64,000 bases of DNA. Origin: Sinorhizobium sp. 8-89. GTDB taxonomy: Bacteria; Pseudomonadota; Alphaproteobacteria; Rhizobiales; Rhizobiaceae. Under the pieces are notes generated by a model. The model had not been told where the DNA came from, searched no databases, and worked only from the letters and a program-made list of their open reading frames with translations. This document shows, one piece after another, positions 1 through 9,011 of the stretch. The translations under genes were made by a program, and so were the position numbers. Numbering within the stretch: the stretch's first letter is position 1; every line of letters begins with the position of its first letter. The stretch spans positions 53,859-117,858 of the forward strand of contig NZ_JASKLR010000016.1 of the NCBI RefSeq assembly GCF_030124325.1, read 5' to 3'.

Positions 1-1
1 C

Positions 2-85
2 ATGCTGATCGTCATCCTCTGCATGGTCCTCATGTATCTCTGGCCCGGCATGACGCTCTGGCTGCCGGAGTATCTCTACGGTTGA
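2..85 (+). CDS. C-terminal end of a TRAP-type transporter large permease (partial)
   Basis: Only the last 27 codons are in the window, ending in TGA at 83-85. The residues are strongly hydrophobic and finish with an MTLWLPEYLYG tail. TRAP transporter large (DctM-type) permeases often end in a membrane helix followed by a short segment with a TLWLP-like motif. If correct, this is an inner-membrane secondary transporter subunit for carboxylate-type solutes that works with a periplasmic binding protein encoded upstream. The identification rests on the short tail only, so another multi-helix permease is possible. Confidence 0.45.
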   Translation: MLIVILCMVLMYLWPGMTLWLPEYLYG

Positions 86-162
86 GCGGGACCCGCGCAA
101 TTCTTGCCTCGCCTGACGGGGGTGTGGTAGTTTGACTGCTTTCCGCCCATGGGAGAACGAAG

Positions 163-765
163 ATGGCGCGGAGCATGTCGTATCTTGTTTCCGTCATTCT
201 TGGTGCCATGCTTTCGGCCTCGGCCGTCGTGGCAGGGCCGCTGCACGACGCGGCGAGGGAAGGCGACGTCGGGCGGGTCAAGGAACTCATCGACCAGGGC
301 GCCAAGGTGGCGGAGCCGGACGACACCGGCGAGCCCGCATTGCTGATCGCGGCGCTTGCCGGAAAGAGCGATGTCGTGATGCTTCTCCTGGAGCGGGGCA
401 ACGACATCGAGATCCGCAACAAGGGTGGGCTGACCGCGCTGCACGCGGCCGCCTATGGCGGAAATCTCGAGATCGTGAAGCTGCTTGTCGAAAAGGGCGC
501 GGCGGTCAACGACGACAAGAATTTCTACAGGATGACGCCGCTCCATGCGGCGGCCGAGGAGGGCCACGCGGACGTGGTCGCTTTTCTGCTCGCCAACGAG
601 GCGGTTGTCGAAGCGAAGGAAAGAAACGGCTACACGCCTCTGACCCAGGCGGGGTGGCGCGAGCACTGGGATGCCGCCGGGCTGCTGCTCAAGGCTGGTG
701 CCGTCTGCCAGGGCGCCGATCTTGTCGGCGAATGGCTCTACAACGAGTGCACCAAGCGGAAATGA
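163..765 (+). CDS. Exported ankyrin-repeat protein
   Basis: A 200-residue protein. Residues 1-24 form a typical signal peptide (short basic start, hydrophobic core, AVVAG cleavage region), so it should act in the periplasm. The rest is ankyrin repeats: residues about 25-57, 58-90, 91-123, 124-158 and 159-190, with canonical GLTALHAAAYGGNLEIVKLL and TPLHAAAEEGHADVV motifs. Ankyrin repeats mediate protein-protein contacts; the partner is unknown. A second in-frame ATG at 175 is a possible start. The gene stands alone: an R1 repeat follows immediately at 771-871 and the unrelated YHS gene comes next. Confidence 0.85.
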   Translation: MARSMSYLVSVILGAMLSASAVVAGPLHDAAREGDVGRVKELIDQGAKVAEPDDTGEPALLIAALAGKSDVVMLLLERGNDIEIRNKGGLTALHAAAYGGNLEIVKLLVEKGAAVNDDKNFYRMTPLHAAAEEGHADVVAFLLANEAVVEAKERNGYTPLTQAGWREHWDAAGLLLKAGAVCQGADLVGEWLYNECTKRK

Positions 766-770
766 CGCCT

Positions 771-871
771 ACAGCGCCGCGCGTCTTTTCCGGCGCGCAA
801 AGGACGCTGTAGCACTTTGATTGCTGCATGTTCTTATCCTTAGATCGGCAACGATTTAAGGGAACATGCAG
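771..871 (+). repeat. R1 (RIME1-like) intergenic repeat, full copy
   Basis: Two palindromes in series: a left arm with GCGCGTCT...GGCGCGC, then CGCTGTAGCACTTTGATTGC, then a long inverted repeat running from GCATGTTCTTATCC to GGGAACATGC. It sits directly between the ankyrin gene stop and the YHS gene. This is the reference copy for the family in this window. Confidence 0.85.
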
Positions 872-908
872 GATGTAGCCGACAACGGTCGGAATTCGGA
901 GAACTGTC

Positions 909-1430
909 ATGACGAACTATCAAGGAAAATGCGGGATGCGGATCGCCCTCGCGTTCGGCGCGGCGACCATCCTCTTCTCCTCGGGAGGGGTTGCGAGTGC
1001 CGAAGCGCTCGTCAACACCGGCTATTTCGGCGACGTCGCCATCAAGGGCTACGATCCCGTCGCCTATTTCACCGAGAACAAGGCGGTCGAGGGATCGCCG
1101 GAATACTCGCACCGCTGGCTCGGCGCGACCTGGCATTTCGCCAGCGCCGAACATCGCGACCTTTTCATGCGCGAGCCCTCGAAATACGCCCCGCAATATG
1201 GCGGCTACTGCGCCGATGGCGTCTCCCTCGGGACGGTGACCACCAATATCGATCCGAGGGCATGGCGGATCATCGACGGCAAGCTCTACATCAGCTACGA
1301 CCCGGGTGCGGCCGACGGCTTTGAAAAGAACCCGAGCAAGGTCGTCGAGTCGCAGAAACACTGGTCCGAGGTGCAGCAGACGCTGGTCACCGAAAAGCTG
1401 CAGACGAACTGGCAAGCCAGCGCCAAGTGA
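909..1430 (+). CDS. YHS domain protein with signal peptide
   Basis: A 173-residue protein. A hydrophobic export signal (about residues 12-31, ending GVASA) precedes a YHS domain at about 38-100, recognisable by GYDPVAYFTENKAVEG and the EHRDLFMREPSKYAPQYGGYCA block. YHS domains are short modules often linked to metal or heavy-metal proteins; many stand-alone secreted versions have no assigned function. A GGAG lies 8 nt before ATG 909; an alternative ATG at 936, with AAGGAAAA upstream, would start the signal peptide more tightly. The gene appears monocistronic and faces the convergent MFS gene. Confidence 0.85.
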   Translation: MTNYQGKCGMRIALAFGAATILFSSGGVASAEALVNTGYFGDVAIKGYDPVAYFTENKAVEGSPEYSHRWLGATWHFASAEHRDLFMREPSKYAPQYGGYCADGVSLGTVTTNIDPRAWRIIDGKLYISYDPGAADGFEKNPSKVVESQKHWSEVQQTLVTEKLQTNWQASAK

Positions 1431-1527
1431 GGCGCCACGAAGTACCAACGTACGCGGCGGCGGTGTGAGCTGATCAGCAGCAACGGCCGCGACACATTCC
1501 GTGCGCGGCCGAGCGAGTTCGTTATCT

Positions 1528-2766
1528 TCATGCGGGCAAAGGCGCCGGCTCGGCCTTGGCCTTGGGGAAGGGCCTGAAGGTCAATGCGATCAGGAAGGCA
1601 CCGATCCCGATGCCCCAGGCGCCGATATAGAGCCAACCGTAACTGGCGAAGGTGTCGTAGATCAGGCCTCCTGCCAAGGGACCGGTCGCCATGCCGAGAC
1701 TGCCGGCCATTGCCGTTCCGCCGATGACGGTGCCCATCATGCGCAGTGGAAAGTTCTCGCGGGCAATCACGGCGTATAGCGGCATAACGCCGGCGTAGAT
1801 GAAGCCGAACACCGCCGCCACGGCATAAAACGCGCCAAGATCGCGCACGAAGAAATAGGCCAACGCGCCGAACGCCTGCAGCAGCAGCCCCGAGACCAGA
1901 ACCCGTTTGGCGCCGAACCGGTCTCCGAAAAGACCGAAGGCAACGCGGCCGCCCATGCCTGCCAGCCCCTCCACGCTGTAGATCGAGACCGCCGCGATCA
2001 TCGGAATGCCGCAGCTTATCGCGTAGCTCACCGTATGGAAAATCGGGCCCGAGTGCGTGGCGCAGCAGAAAAAGTTCGTCAAAAACAGGATGATGAACTG
2101 CGGCGACCTCATCGCCTGTCCCACGGACATGGCGGATTGCTGCTCTCCATCGGGAGAAGCGACGGCAGCTGGGCCTTCGAGAGCGGGCGGGCGGCGCACG
2201 AGCAGCGCGACCGGGATCATTACGGCCCCGGCAAGGGCGGCGATGATCAGGAGGGACGTTCTCCAATCATAGATGGTGACGAGCCAGGCCGCGAAGGGAG
2301 ACATGGTCATGGGCGCCATGCCCATGCCGGCCGATACAAGCGAGACGGCAAGGCTGCGGTGCGTGTCGAACCAGCCGGTCACGCAGGCCATCATCGGGGC
2401 AAAAATCGCGGCGGTCGCGCCACCGACAGCCAATCCGAAGACGAGTTGAAACTCGACAAGGGAGGTCGCCCTGCTTGCCAGAGCCAGTGCCGCGGCCAAG
2501 ACAGCCGATCCGATCGACACGACCACGCGAGGCCCCCAGCGGTCCGACAGAGTACCCCAGATCATGCTTGCCAGCGCCATGGCGACAAACCCGATGGTCA
2601 TGGCACTGGATACGCCCGTGACCGACCATCCGGTATCCCGGGAGATGGGCACGAGAAAAACCGGCAGTGAAAACATGGCGCCTATTGCGATGCAGCCCAA
2701 CAGGCCGCCGGCGGCAACAATCACCCAGCGATATGAACTTTGTGTCTGAAACTCAGCGTGCGACAT
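1528..2766 (-). CDS. MFS transporter, 12 helices
   Basis: A 412-residue inner-membrane protein with about 12 hydrophobic segments. The loop between helices 2 and 3 reads GTLSDRWGPR, the classic MFS G-x-x-x-D-R-x-G-R/K signature, and the central loop (VRRPP) divides two six-helix halves. A second GRVAFGLFGDRFGAKR copy starts the second half, as expected from the internal duplication. The overall look resembles the oxalate/formate antiporter-like or monocarboxylate branch; substrate unknown. Start chosen at ATG 2766 because GAGG lies about 7 nt upstream; the frame is open further upstream. It is probably the last gene of a leftward group with the beta-propeller and NTF2 genes. Confidence 0.88.
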   Translation of the reverse strand: MSHAEFQTQSSYRWVIVAAGGLLGCIAIGAMFSLPVFLVPISRDTGWSVTGVSSAMTIGFVAMALASMIWGTLSDRWGPRVVVSIGSAVLAAALALASRATSLVEFQLVFGLAVGGATAAIFAPMMACVTGWFDTHRSLAVSLVSAGMGMAPMTMSPFAAWLVTIYDWRTSLLIIAALAGAVMIPVALLVRRPPALEGPAAVASPDGEQQSAMSVGQAMRSPQFIILFLTNFFCCATHSGPIFHTVSYAISCGIPMIAAVSIYSVEGLAGMGGRVAFGLFGDRFGAKRVLVSGLLLQAFGALAYFFVRDLGAFYAVAAVFGFIYAGVMPLYAVIARENFPLRMMGTVIGGTAMAGSLGMATGPLAGGLIYDTFASYGWLYIGAWGIGIGAFLIALTFRPFPKAKAEPAPLPA

Positions 2767-2938
2767 GAGAATACCTCGTGGCAAAATTGGCAGCGACGCT
2801 CCTCCAAGACGAACGAGCCGCATGAAAAACGACATGCCTGCCGAAAAATCTTGCACGACATCGCCGCGCGGCTTGCCGTGGCCGGGGACGGTTATCTGCG
2901 CCTGGAGCGGGTGCGGGTTCGGGGCGGATCGCCAAACC

Positions 2939-3571
2939 CTACCTCGGGCGACGGACGGCTCTCACCTTGCCGGCGCTTCCGCCGCCGCAGAAGAAGCGGT
3001 CGGCGCCATCGGACTCCAGTCCCGATACGCCCATGCCAGGCGGCATGTCGACCCTCTCCAGGACGTTTCCCGTTTCGGGGTCGATGCGCCTGACATCGCT
3101 CTCGTCGCCTTCCCAGGTGCCGTGCCAGAGTTCGCCGTCGATCCAGGTGACCCCGGTGACGACGCGGTTGGACTCGATGGTGCGGAGGACCTTGCCCGTT
3201 TCGGGATCGACCTGATGGATCTTGCGGTCTCGGTACTGGCCGACCCAGAGCGTGCCTTCGGCCCAGGTGAGGCCCGAGTCGCCACCGTTGCCGGGCGCAG
3301 GGATGGTGGCGAGCACGCGGCCGGTCTTGGGGTCGATCTTCTGGATGCGATCCTCGGCGATCTGGAACAGGTGCTGCCCGTCGAAGGCCGTTCCCGCATG
3401 CGCGGCGACATCGATCGAGCGCGTGAGTTCCCCGTTCGCCGGATCGAAGGCATTCAACTTGTCTCCGGATGCAAACCAGACCTGGCCGCCGTCGAAGGTG
3501 ACGCCATGCACGTTGTCGGCTCCGGGGAAGGGGCCGTATTCACAGAGAATTTCGGCGGCAGATCGTTTCAT
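2939..3571 (-). CDS. Cytoplasmic beta-propeller (YVTN/SMP-30-like) protein
   Basis: A 210-residue protein built of repeated four-strand blades, each with a D-P-x-T/N-G element: DPANGELTRSID, DPKTGRVLATI, DPETGKVLRTIES and DPETGNVLERVDM. Blade-final tryptophans occur in GLTWAEGTLWVGQ and GVTWIDGELWHGTW. This pattern is typical of six- or seven-bladed propellers of the streptogramin-lyase/SMP-30 type. No signal peptide. Start at ATG 3571, preceded by a strong AGGAGG about 6 nt away; the upstream open frame lacks such a site. No catalytic function can be assigned. It follows the NTF2-like gene by 104 bp on the same strand. Confidence 0.8.
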   Translation of the reverse strand: MKRSAAEILCEYGPFPGADNVHGVTFDGGQVWFASGDKLNAFDPANGELTRSIDVAAHAGTAFDGQHLFQIAEDRIQKIDPKTGRVLATIPAPGNGGDSGLTWAEGTLWVGQYRDRKIHQVDPETGKVLRTIESNRVVTGVTWIDGELWHGTWEGDESDVRRIDPETGNVLERVDMPPGMGVSGLESDGADRFFCGGGSAGKVRAVRRPR

Positions 3572-3675
3572 GCTTTTCCTCCTGAGACATGATTTTCTGC
3601 AGCGCGGCACAAAGCTCGCCGCAGCATGTGGCTTGCTGCGATGCGCCTGTCGATCGGCAGACCAACACCGCATTC

Positions 3676-4047
3676 TTATTCCACGATTTTCCAATAGGAG
3701 TCCTTGCGGATCACCTTCCCGTTGCGAAACGTGTAGAAGTCACAACCCCGGACCTCCGTTCTGATCCCGTCGCGGGTCGTGCCCGTGAGGGTCCATTTCG
3801 AGATTCCAGTGTCGGTAGCCGAGTCCACAAAATGCTCATCGTTGCCGTAGTGGACATCGGGCAGGCCTTCAAAGCGTGCTGCCAGCGCTTCACGTACGTT
3901 CTCTTTGCCCTCGAAGCGAGTACCCCAGGGCTTGCTTCCTCTCGGCATCTCCAGGACGCAATCGTCAGAAAAGAACGCCATGATGCGATCGAGATCGTGC
4001 GTGTTGAAGGCCGCGCATAGCTCCTTCAGTGTTGATCGAATGTCCAT
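3676..4047 (-). CDS. NTF2-like (SnoaL-type) protein
   Basis: A 123-residue protein with the NTF2-like cone fold pattern: N-terminal helices (MDIRSTLKELCAAFNTHDLDRIMAFFSDDCVLEMP), a FEGKENVREALAARFEGLPD segment, then long beta strands ending ...DFYTFRNGKVIRKDSYWKI. Members are small ketosteroid-isomerase-like enzymes or binding proteins; the reaction cannot be inferred. It is the first gene of the leftward group with the propeller and MFS genes (gaps 104 and 172 bp). A GGAG lies about 10 nt upstream of the ATG. Confidence 0.85.
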   Translation of the reverse strand: MDIRSTLKELCAAFNTHDLDRIMAFFSDDCVLEMPRGSKPWGTRFEGKENVREALAARFEGLPDVHYGNDEHFVDSATDTGISKWTLTGTTRDGIRTEVRGCDFYTFRNGKVIRKDSYWKIVE

Positions 4048-4166
4048 CGCCCCAGTCTCCGTCCCGCCGGTCGATCCTGAACATGCAGCACCGTCGCCGC
4101 GCGCCGGCCGCGCTGCAAACTATCTGCCTTTATCCAGATCGCATCAATCCGGCTGTGGTCCTGAGC

Positions 4167-5387
4167 CTAGTCGCTCGGCAGCGGGCCGGGGAGTAACAAG
4201 ATTGTCGGGAAACCGGTGAGCGGCGGGGTCATCCAGCGGCGCGCCGGTCCGCGGCCGAAGGATTGCACCTTGCCGGCCTCCGCAAGCTGTTCGAGCGCCC
4301 GCTGCACTGTGCGGGGGCTCGCGCCGAGCGCGATCGCCAGCGCCGAGCTCGACCAGGATTCGCCGTCGGCAAGGAAGGCGAGCACCGCCGCGTGCCGTTC
4401 CTCGACGGGCGGCACAAGCACGACGACGTCGCTTGCGCGGCGCGGCACCAGCGCAAAGCCATTCTTTGTCGCGCTCACGTCCGCCAGCGCCCGAAGCTCC
4501 GCGCGGAGCCGTCCAATTTCCACCCTAAGCCGCGCGCGATGCGATTCATCGGCGTGTTTCGCCCGGAAGGCGCGGGAAAGGAGCGTGCTCCTCGATACGT
4601 CTGCCGGCCAGGCTTCGGCGAGCGCCCGCGCCAGCGCGAACAGGATCGGGCGGGTCGCGAGCGAAACCGCCTGCCTCTCGTCGCGCACGACATTGCGACA
4701 GGCGTCGACGACAAGCGCGCCGGACGCGAAGAGCGTCTCGACCTCCTCGAGCAGGAGCGGTCGTTCCCCGCCACGGGCGATCAGCCGCGCCGCCGGCGTC
4801 TTCAGGACGAGCGCTGCGTTTTCGACCTCCGCCGTCAGCGCCGGGATATCCGCCGCGCGCGCGGCTTCAGTGGCACGGCTGAGCGCGGCATGCGCCGTCT
4901 TCGTCCGCAAGCGCCGGACGGCGATGCCAGCGACCGCGAGTTCATGCGCGGCGCGCGCGGCGGGTGGAAGCGGCGAGGGATCGAGCGCGGAGAGCATGCG
5001 CTCGGCATCGTCGAGGCGGCCGATCAAAAGCAGGCGGCGGACTTCGACGTTCCGTGCATGCGCGGCGTTCACCCGGTCGCCATGCGCCTCGAGTGTCGCG
5101 CGCGCTGCGTCGAGCGCCTTCGCGGGCCAGCTGAGATCGCGCGAGACGAGGGCGATCTCGGCCTCGGCGACGACGCATCGTGCGCGCGCCACCGCTTCTC
5201 TGCGGCCGAAGGCGCGCGCGGCACTCTTCAGCAAGGCCTTCGCGCGCACGAGATCGCCGAGCTGCGCCATGGCAATGCCGCGGAGCGCGAGCGCGGGCGC
5301 GTCGCCACGGAGCGCAACCCGCTTCAATGCGCCGAGGGGATCACCCGCCGCGAGTGCATGCGCCGCGGCGGTGATCAGCGAGTCCAT
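4167..5387 (-). CDS. Transcriptional regulator with helical repeats and C-terminal HTH
   Basis: A 406-residue, very Ala/Arg-rich cytoplasmic protein. Residues 1 to about 220 form amphipathic helix pairs resembling TPR repeats. A winged-helix DNA-binding region lies at about residues 355-395 (SSALAIALGASPRTVQRALE... followed by a GRGPARRW wing). It is divergent from the DUF899 gene across a 113-bp shared region, which suggests it controls that gene. Start at ATG 5387 (MDSLITAAAH); the frame extends to 5549 but would overlap the neighbour. Codon use is more Arg/Ala-skewed than neighbours, consistent with extreme GC rather than transfer. Ligand unknown. Confidence 0.7.
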   Translation of the reverse strand: MDSLITAAAHALAAGDPLGALKRVALRGDAPALALRGIAMAQLGDLVRAKALLKSAARAFGRREAVARARCVVAEAEIALVSRDLSWPAKALDAARATLEAHGDRVNAAHARNVEVRRLLLIGRLDDAERMLSALDPSPLPPAARAAHELAVAGIAVRRLRTKTAHAALSRATEAARAADIPALTAEVENAALVLKTPAARLIARGGERPLLLEEVETLFASGALVVDACRNVVRDERQAVSLATRPILFALARALAEAWPADVSRSTLLSRAFRAKHADESHRARLRVEIGRLRAELRALADVSATKNGFALVPRRASDVVVLVPPVEERHAAVLAFLADGESWSSSALAIALGASPRTVQRALEQLAEAGKVQSFGRGPARRWMTPPLTGFPTILLLPGPLPSD

Positions 5388-5500
5388 CGGAATCCCGTCA
5401 CACTTGTCACTCTCACCATTCGATACCCGGTCGTAATCTATCTCCCGACCAACAAGCAACACGTCGCACCGAAAACGGGACGGCGCCAGACAGGAGAAGA

Positions 5501-6301
5501 ATGATGACGGAACATCTGACCGGGACGCGCGAAGGGTGGCTGGCAGCACGGCTCGATCTGCTCGAGGACGAGAAGGAGCTGACGCGGCGCAGCGACGCGT
5601 TGGCGCTCCGGCGCCAGGCGCTGCCCTGGGTCCGGATCGACAAGGACTACCGGTTCGAGACCGAGGAAGGAAGCGCCTCGCTCAAAGACCTCTTTGGAGG
5701 CCGCTCGCAGCTTCTCGTCTACCATTTCATGTTCGGCCCCGATTACACAGCCGGTTGCCCGTCCTGCTCTTCGATCGCGGATGGGTTCAACGGCATCGTC
5801 GTCCATCTGCAGAACCACGATGTCGCCTTCTCGGCGATCTCGCGAGCGCCGCTCGCAAAGCTGCAGGCATTCAAGCGGCGGATGGGGTGGAGCTTTCCCT
5901 GGGCGTCCTCGAACGACGGCGATTTCAACCGTGATTTCAGCGTCTGGTTCACCGAGGAAGAGCAGCGCAAGGGCGGCATAGAATACAACTTCCGCCGCGA
6001 GCCGCCGGCACCGGAGCCGCTGGCAGGAAAGACCGTTCAGGAATGGCAGTCGGCCGCCAGCGAAGGGCCGGTGGCACAAATCGCAGCGATGACCGGAACC
6101 GACGTTCCCACCTATACGCGTGACAGGCCGGGCGTCAGCGCCTTCGTGCTCGATGAAGGCGTCGTCTACCATACCTATTCCAGCTATGCGCGCGGACTGG
6201 ACAGCCTGTGGGGCATGTATCAATGGCTCGACCGTGCGCCTCTGGGGCGCAACGAACACGGTATCTGGTGGCGCCACCGCGACGCCTATGGGCGGAGCTG
6301 A
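5501..6301 (+). CDS. DUF899 thioredoxin-like protein
   Basis: A 266-residue protein matching the DUF899 pattern: an N-terminal helix (RLDLLEDEKELTRRSDALALRRQALPWV), then a thioredoxin-like core with LVYHFMFGPDYTAGCPSCS around residues 72-92 carrying a C-x-x-C pair, then the conserved tail ending WGMYQWLDRAPLGRNE. The fold and CPSC motif suggest a redox role, but no reaction is established. AGGAGAAG lies about 6 nt before ATG 5501; the second ATG, 5504, is equally possible. It is divergent from the HTH regulator and followed after 6 bp by a small membrane-protein gene, likely in the same transcript. Confidence 0.85.
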   Translation: MMTEHLTGTREGWLAARLDLLEDEKELTRRSDALALRRQALPWVRIDKDYRFETEEGSASLKDLFGGRSQLLVYHFMFGPDYTAGCPSCSSIADGFNGIVVHLQNHDVAFSAISRAPLAKLQAFKRRMGWSFPWASSNDGDFNRDFSVWFTEEEQRKGGIEYNFRREPPAPEPLAGKTVQEWQSAASEGPVAQIAAMTGTDVPTYTRDRPGVSAFVLDEGVVYHTYSSYARGLDSLWGMYQWLDRAPLGRNEHGIWWRHRDAYGRS

Positions 6302-6307
6302 CGTCCG

Positions 6308-6601
6308 ATGTTGCGCCCCTCCACCAGTCCGAAGAGAACGCCGGCCGCAGGCAGTGGATCGGCCGGCGTTCCGGGCGGCAACGCAGTCACCTTCTGCGCT
6401 GCCAACTGGCTGTCCTTCGCGGCGGCGCCGACCTTCGCAACCATGGCGCTGCTGACTGGCGTTCTTGGCCCGGAGGATATGCTCTGCTCGTCCGTGCCGG
6501 ATGCGTCGCCCTTGACCGGAATGGTGCTGATGTACCTGCTGATGAGCGTCTTTCATTTGCCGCCCTGGCTGAGGCTGGTCTCCAAAGCGCGGCGCGTCTG
6601 A
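6308..6601 (+). CDS. Small membrane protein downstream of DUF899
   Basis: A 97-residue protein with two predicted hydrophobic helices: about residues 32-52 (ANWLSFAAAPTFATMALLTG) and 68-85 (LTGMVLMYLLMSVFHLPPWL). It begins 6 bp after the DUF899 stop, so translational coupling is likely. I do not recognise the family. The first 25 residues are Pro/Ser/Gly-rich and look unstructured. Its last codons overlap an 8-bp perfect hairpin (GCGCGTCT-GACA-AGACGCGC) that is one half of an R1 repeat; a full R1 copy follows at 6620. Confidence 0.6.
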   Translation: MLRPSTSPKRTPAAGSGSAGVPGGNAVTFCAANWLSFAAAPTFATMALLTGVLGPEDMLCSSVPDASPLTGMVLMYLLMSVFHLPPWLRLVSKARRV

Positions 6602-6619
6602 CAAGACGCGCGGCACTTT

Positions 6620-6721
6620 ACAGCGCCGTGCGTCTTTTCAGACGCACAAAGGTCGCTGTAGCACCATGAATCGCTGCATGTTCTTATCCTTAAATCGAAT
6701 ACGATCTAAGGATACATGCAG
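6620..6721 (+). repeat. R1 (RIME1-like) repeat, full copy plus extra left half
   Basis: A full copy starting CAGCGCCGTGCGTCT and ending GGATACATGCAG. An additional left-palindrome hairpin (6592-6611) sits just upstream, so this is one and a half units in tandem. It lies between convergent genes (small membrane protein and cyclase). Confidence 0.85.
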
Positions 6722-6726
6722 TAGCG

Positions 6727-8940
6727 TTACCGCTCGAGCGAGAAGAACTTCAGCGCTTGCGGGGTGACGTGGATGTAGTCCTTGTCGGTCTGCTCGCCCG
6801 TGGTGTTGCGATAGACATAGCCGCAGACCATGCGGTCGAGGAAATAGCCGCCGATCTTTTCGCAGAGCTGGTCGCCCCGGATTTCCGCCACGCCGGTGAT
6901 GCTGGTGTTTGCGGTGCGATAGGCGGTGTTGCCGGCCCTGTCGAAGGCCTGGAGGAATTCGGTGCCGTTCTTGTGTTTGCCGATCCAGGTTTTGTCGTCG
7001 ATGAGGCCGGCGAGATCCGCCTCGGAGAGGCGGTCGGCCGCCGCCCCGGCAAAGCCGAAGGGCCACTCCGGTACGCCCGCCGCTTTCAGACCGGCGAGGT
7101 GGTAGGCCAGATCCTCCTTGCCCCAATAGTCATAGAGGTAGCTGTAATAGGTGAAATTGGCCTCCGGATATAGCGCCTTCAGCTTGCCGACTGCGGCGGT
7201 CGCGCGCGCCGCGTCGCCACGACGGGCATAGGCGGCGGCGAGATATTCGCGGGCGGGTTCGGCATCGGGCAGCGCGTCACGCGCCGCTTCGATCAGGGGG
7301 ATGGCGCGGTCGTTGTCGCGGGCGGTGTAGAAGACGATGCCGGCGAGCAGCTGGAAGCTCGGCGACGGCGAAGGGTCGAGCCGCAAGGCGCGCTGCATTT
7401 CCGCGATCGCCTCCTGATGGCTGCCGGTATGCGCCAGGATCAACGCAAGGTTGCCGTAGGCCTCCGCGTCGCTCGGCTGGGCGGCGACCGCGCGATGGGC
7501 GGAATCGAGCGCTTCGGTGTCACGGCCGTCGACGAGCTGCAAAAGCGCGAGCACGGTGTGGGCGCGGGCATTGTTGGGGTCGAGCTTCAGGGCCTCGCCG
7601 GCGGCGTCGTAGGCGATCTTGCGGGCGACGGCGGCGGACCAGAGATAGTTATAATCGTTGCGCCAGACATCGACCGCGACCCGGGCGATGCCGGCATGGG
7701 CGTCGGCGAAACGCGGGTCGAGATCGATCGCCTTCTGGTAGAAGGAGAGGGTGCGGCGATAGGTGTTGACGTCGCTATAGATCAGGCCTTCCTGCTCGGC
7801 ACGCAGATAATTGTCGTAGGCCTCCAGATTGTCGGTCGGTATGCGGGAGAGCCGGTCCTGCTCGCTCTGGCTGAGTTTGACCTCGAGGGCCGATGTGATC
7901 TTGCCGATGACGTCGTCCTGGACGGCGAAGAGATCCCTGTACTGGCGGTCGTAGCGCTCGGCCCAGAGCGAGTGGCCAGTCATCGCGTCGATCAGCTTGA
8001 CATTGATGCGCAGCCGCGAATCCGCCCGCTGCAGCGAGCCTTCGAGCACGTAATGAACGCCGAGTTCAGAGGCGACGTCCTGGATCGTCGCCTCTGAACT
8101 GCGCATGGCGAGGACGGAGTGGCGGGCGATGACGAAGAGGCCGGAAACCTTCGAGAGCTCGGTGATGAGATCGTCGGTCAGGCCCCGCGCCAGATGGTCC
8201 TGCGTCTGGTCGCCGCTGACATTGATGAAGGGCAGCACGGCGACGGAGGGCTTGTCCGGCAGTGGATAGGCGATGCGCTGGGGAGGCGGCTCCGGCCAGA
8301 CAAGCGTCCAGGGCTGCCACCAGAGCACGGCTCCGGCGAGTATCGCCGCTACGGCCGCGGTGATCGCTGCGGCGAGCCCTGCGCCGCGCGTCCTGGGTGC
8401 GGCGACAGTCTTGCCGGCCGCTGTCGGATCGAGCACGACGCGATAGACGCGCACCGGCTCGGGAATGTTCTTCACCTTCTGCTCGCCGAGCGAGAGAAAG
8501 CCGACGGCAAGCTTCGTCCTCAACTGGTCGTAGGCAGAGCCGGAAATCGCGATGCCGCCGGGTTCCGCGAGCGCCTCCAGCCGGGCGGCGATGTTGACGC
8601 CGTCGCCGTGGATATCGTCGCCCTCGACGATGACGTCGCCGAGGTTGATGCCGATGCGGAATTCGAGCCGTTGCTCGCGCGGCGCGTCGGCATTGCGCCG
8701 AGCCTTCTCCCGCTGCACGCCCACCGCGCAGCGAAGCGCATCGACGACGCTATGGAACTCGACGAGAAGGCCGTCGCCCATGGTCTTGACCAGGCGCCCA
8801 TGATGTTCGGCGATCTGCGGCTCGAAGATCTCGGACAGATCCGTGTGGAAACGGATGCGCGTGTCCTCCTCGTCGATCCGGCTCAGACGGCTGTAACCGA
8901 CGACGTCGGCAATGAGGATGGCTGCGAGATGGCGCTCCAT
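6727..8940 (-). CDS. Class III adenylate/guanylate cyclase with TM helix and TPR sensor
   Basis: A 737-residue protein. The cyclase homology domain spans residues 1 to about 175: metal-binding Asp12 (LIADVVGYS) and Asp56 (KTMGDG), base-selecting-type Lys52, and the transition-state Asn/Arg pair in GDGVNIAARLE. A single transmembrane helix follows (about 195-220, AAAITAAVAAILAGAVLWW), then a TolB/FlgO-like segment (VAVLPFINVSGD...) and TPR repeats to about 630. The last ~100 residues are a distinct extracytoplasmic-looking tail with three Cys. The architecture suggests synthesis of cAMP or cGMP in the cytoplasm, controlled by a periplasmic sensor. Start at ATG 8940 (MERHLAAIL); the frame is open to 9021. 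Confidence 0.9.
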   Translation of the reverse strand: MERHLAAILIADVVGYSRLSRIDEEDTRIRFHTDLSEIFEPQIAEHHGRLVKTMGDGLLVEFHSVVDALRCAVGVQREKARRNADAPREQRLEFRIGINLGDVIVEGDDIHGDGVNIAARLEALAEPGGIAISGSAYDQLRTKLAVGFLSLGEQKVKNIPEPVRVYRVVLDPTAAGKTVAAPRTRGAGLAAAITAAVAAILAGAVLWWQPWTLVWPEPPPQRIAYPLPDKPSVAVLPFINVSGDQTQDHLARGLTDDLITELSKVSGLFVIARHSVLAMRSSEATIQDVASELGVHYVLEGSLQRADSRLRINVKLIDAMTGHSLWAERYDRQYRDLFAVQDDVIGKITSALEVKLSQSEQDRLSRIPTDNLEAYDNYLRAEQEGLIYSDVNTYRRTLSFYQKAIDLDPRFADAHAGIARVAVDVWRNDYNYLWSAAVARKIAYDAAGEALKLDPNNARAHTVLALLQLVDGRDTEALDSAHRAVAAQPSDAEAYGNLALILAHTGSHQEAIAEMQRALRLDPSPSPSFQLLAGIVFYTARDNDRAIPLIEAARDALPDAEPAREYLAAAYARRGDAARATAAVGKLKALYPEANFTYYSYLYDYWGKEDLAYHLAGLKAAGVPEWPFGFAGAAADRLSEADLAGLIDDKTWIGKHKNGTEFLQAFDRAGNTAYRTANTSITGVAEIRGDQLCEKIGGYFLDRMVCGYVYRNTTGEQTDKDYIHVTPQALKFFSLER

Positions 8941-9011
8941 GCCCGGTCTTCCATGCGCGGCTTTCCCGCGATGCGTGCATATACTCCGCCGATTTCCTCG
9001 GCACGATAAAT

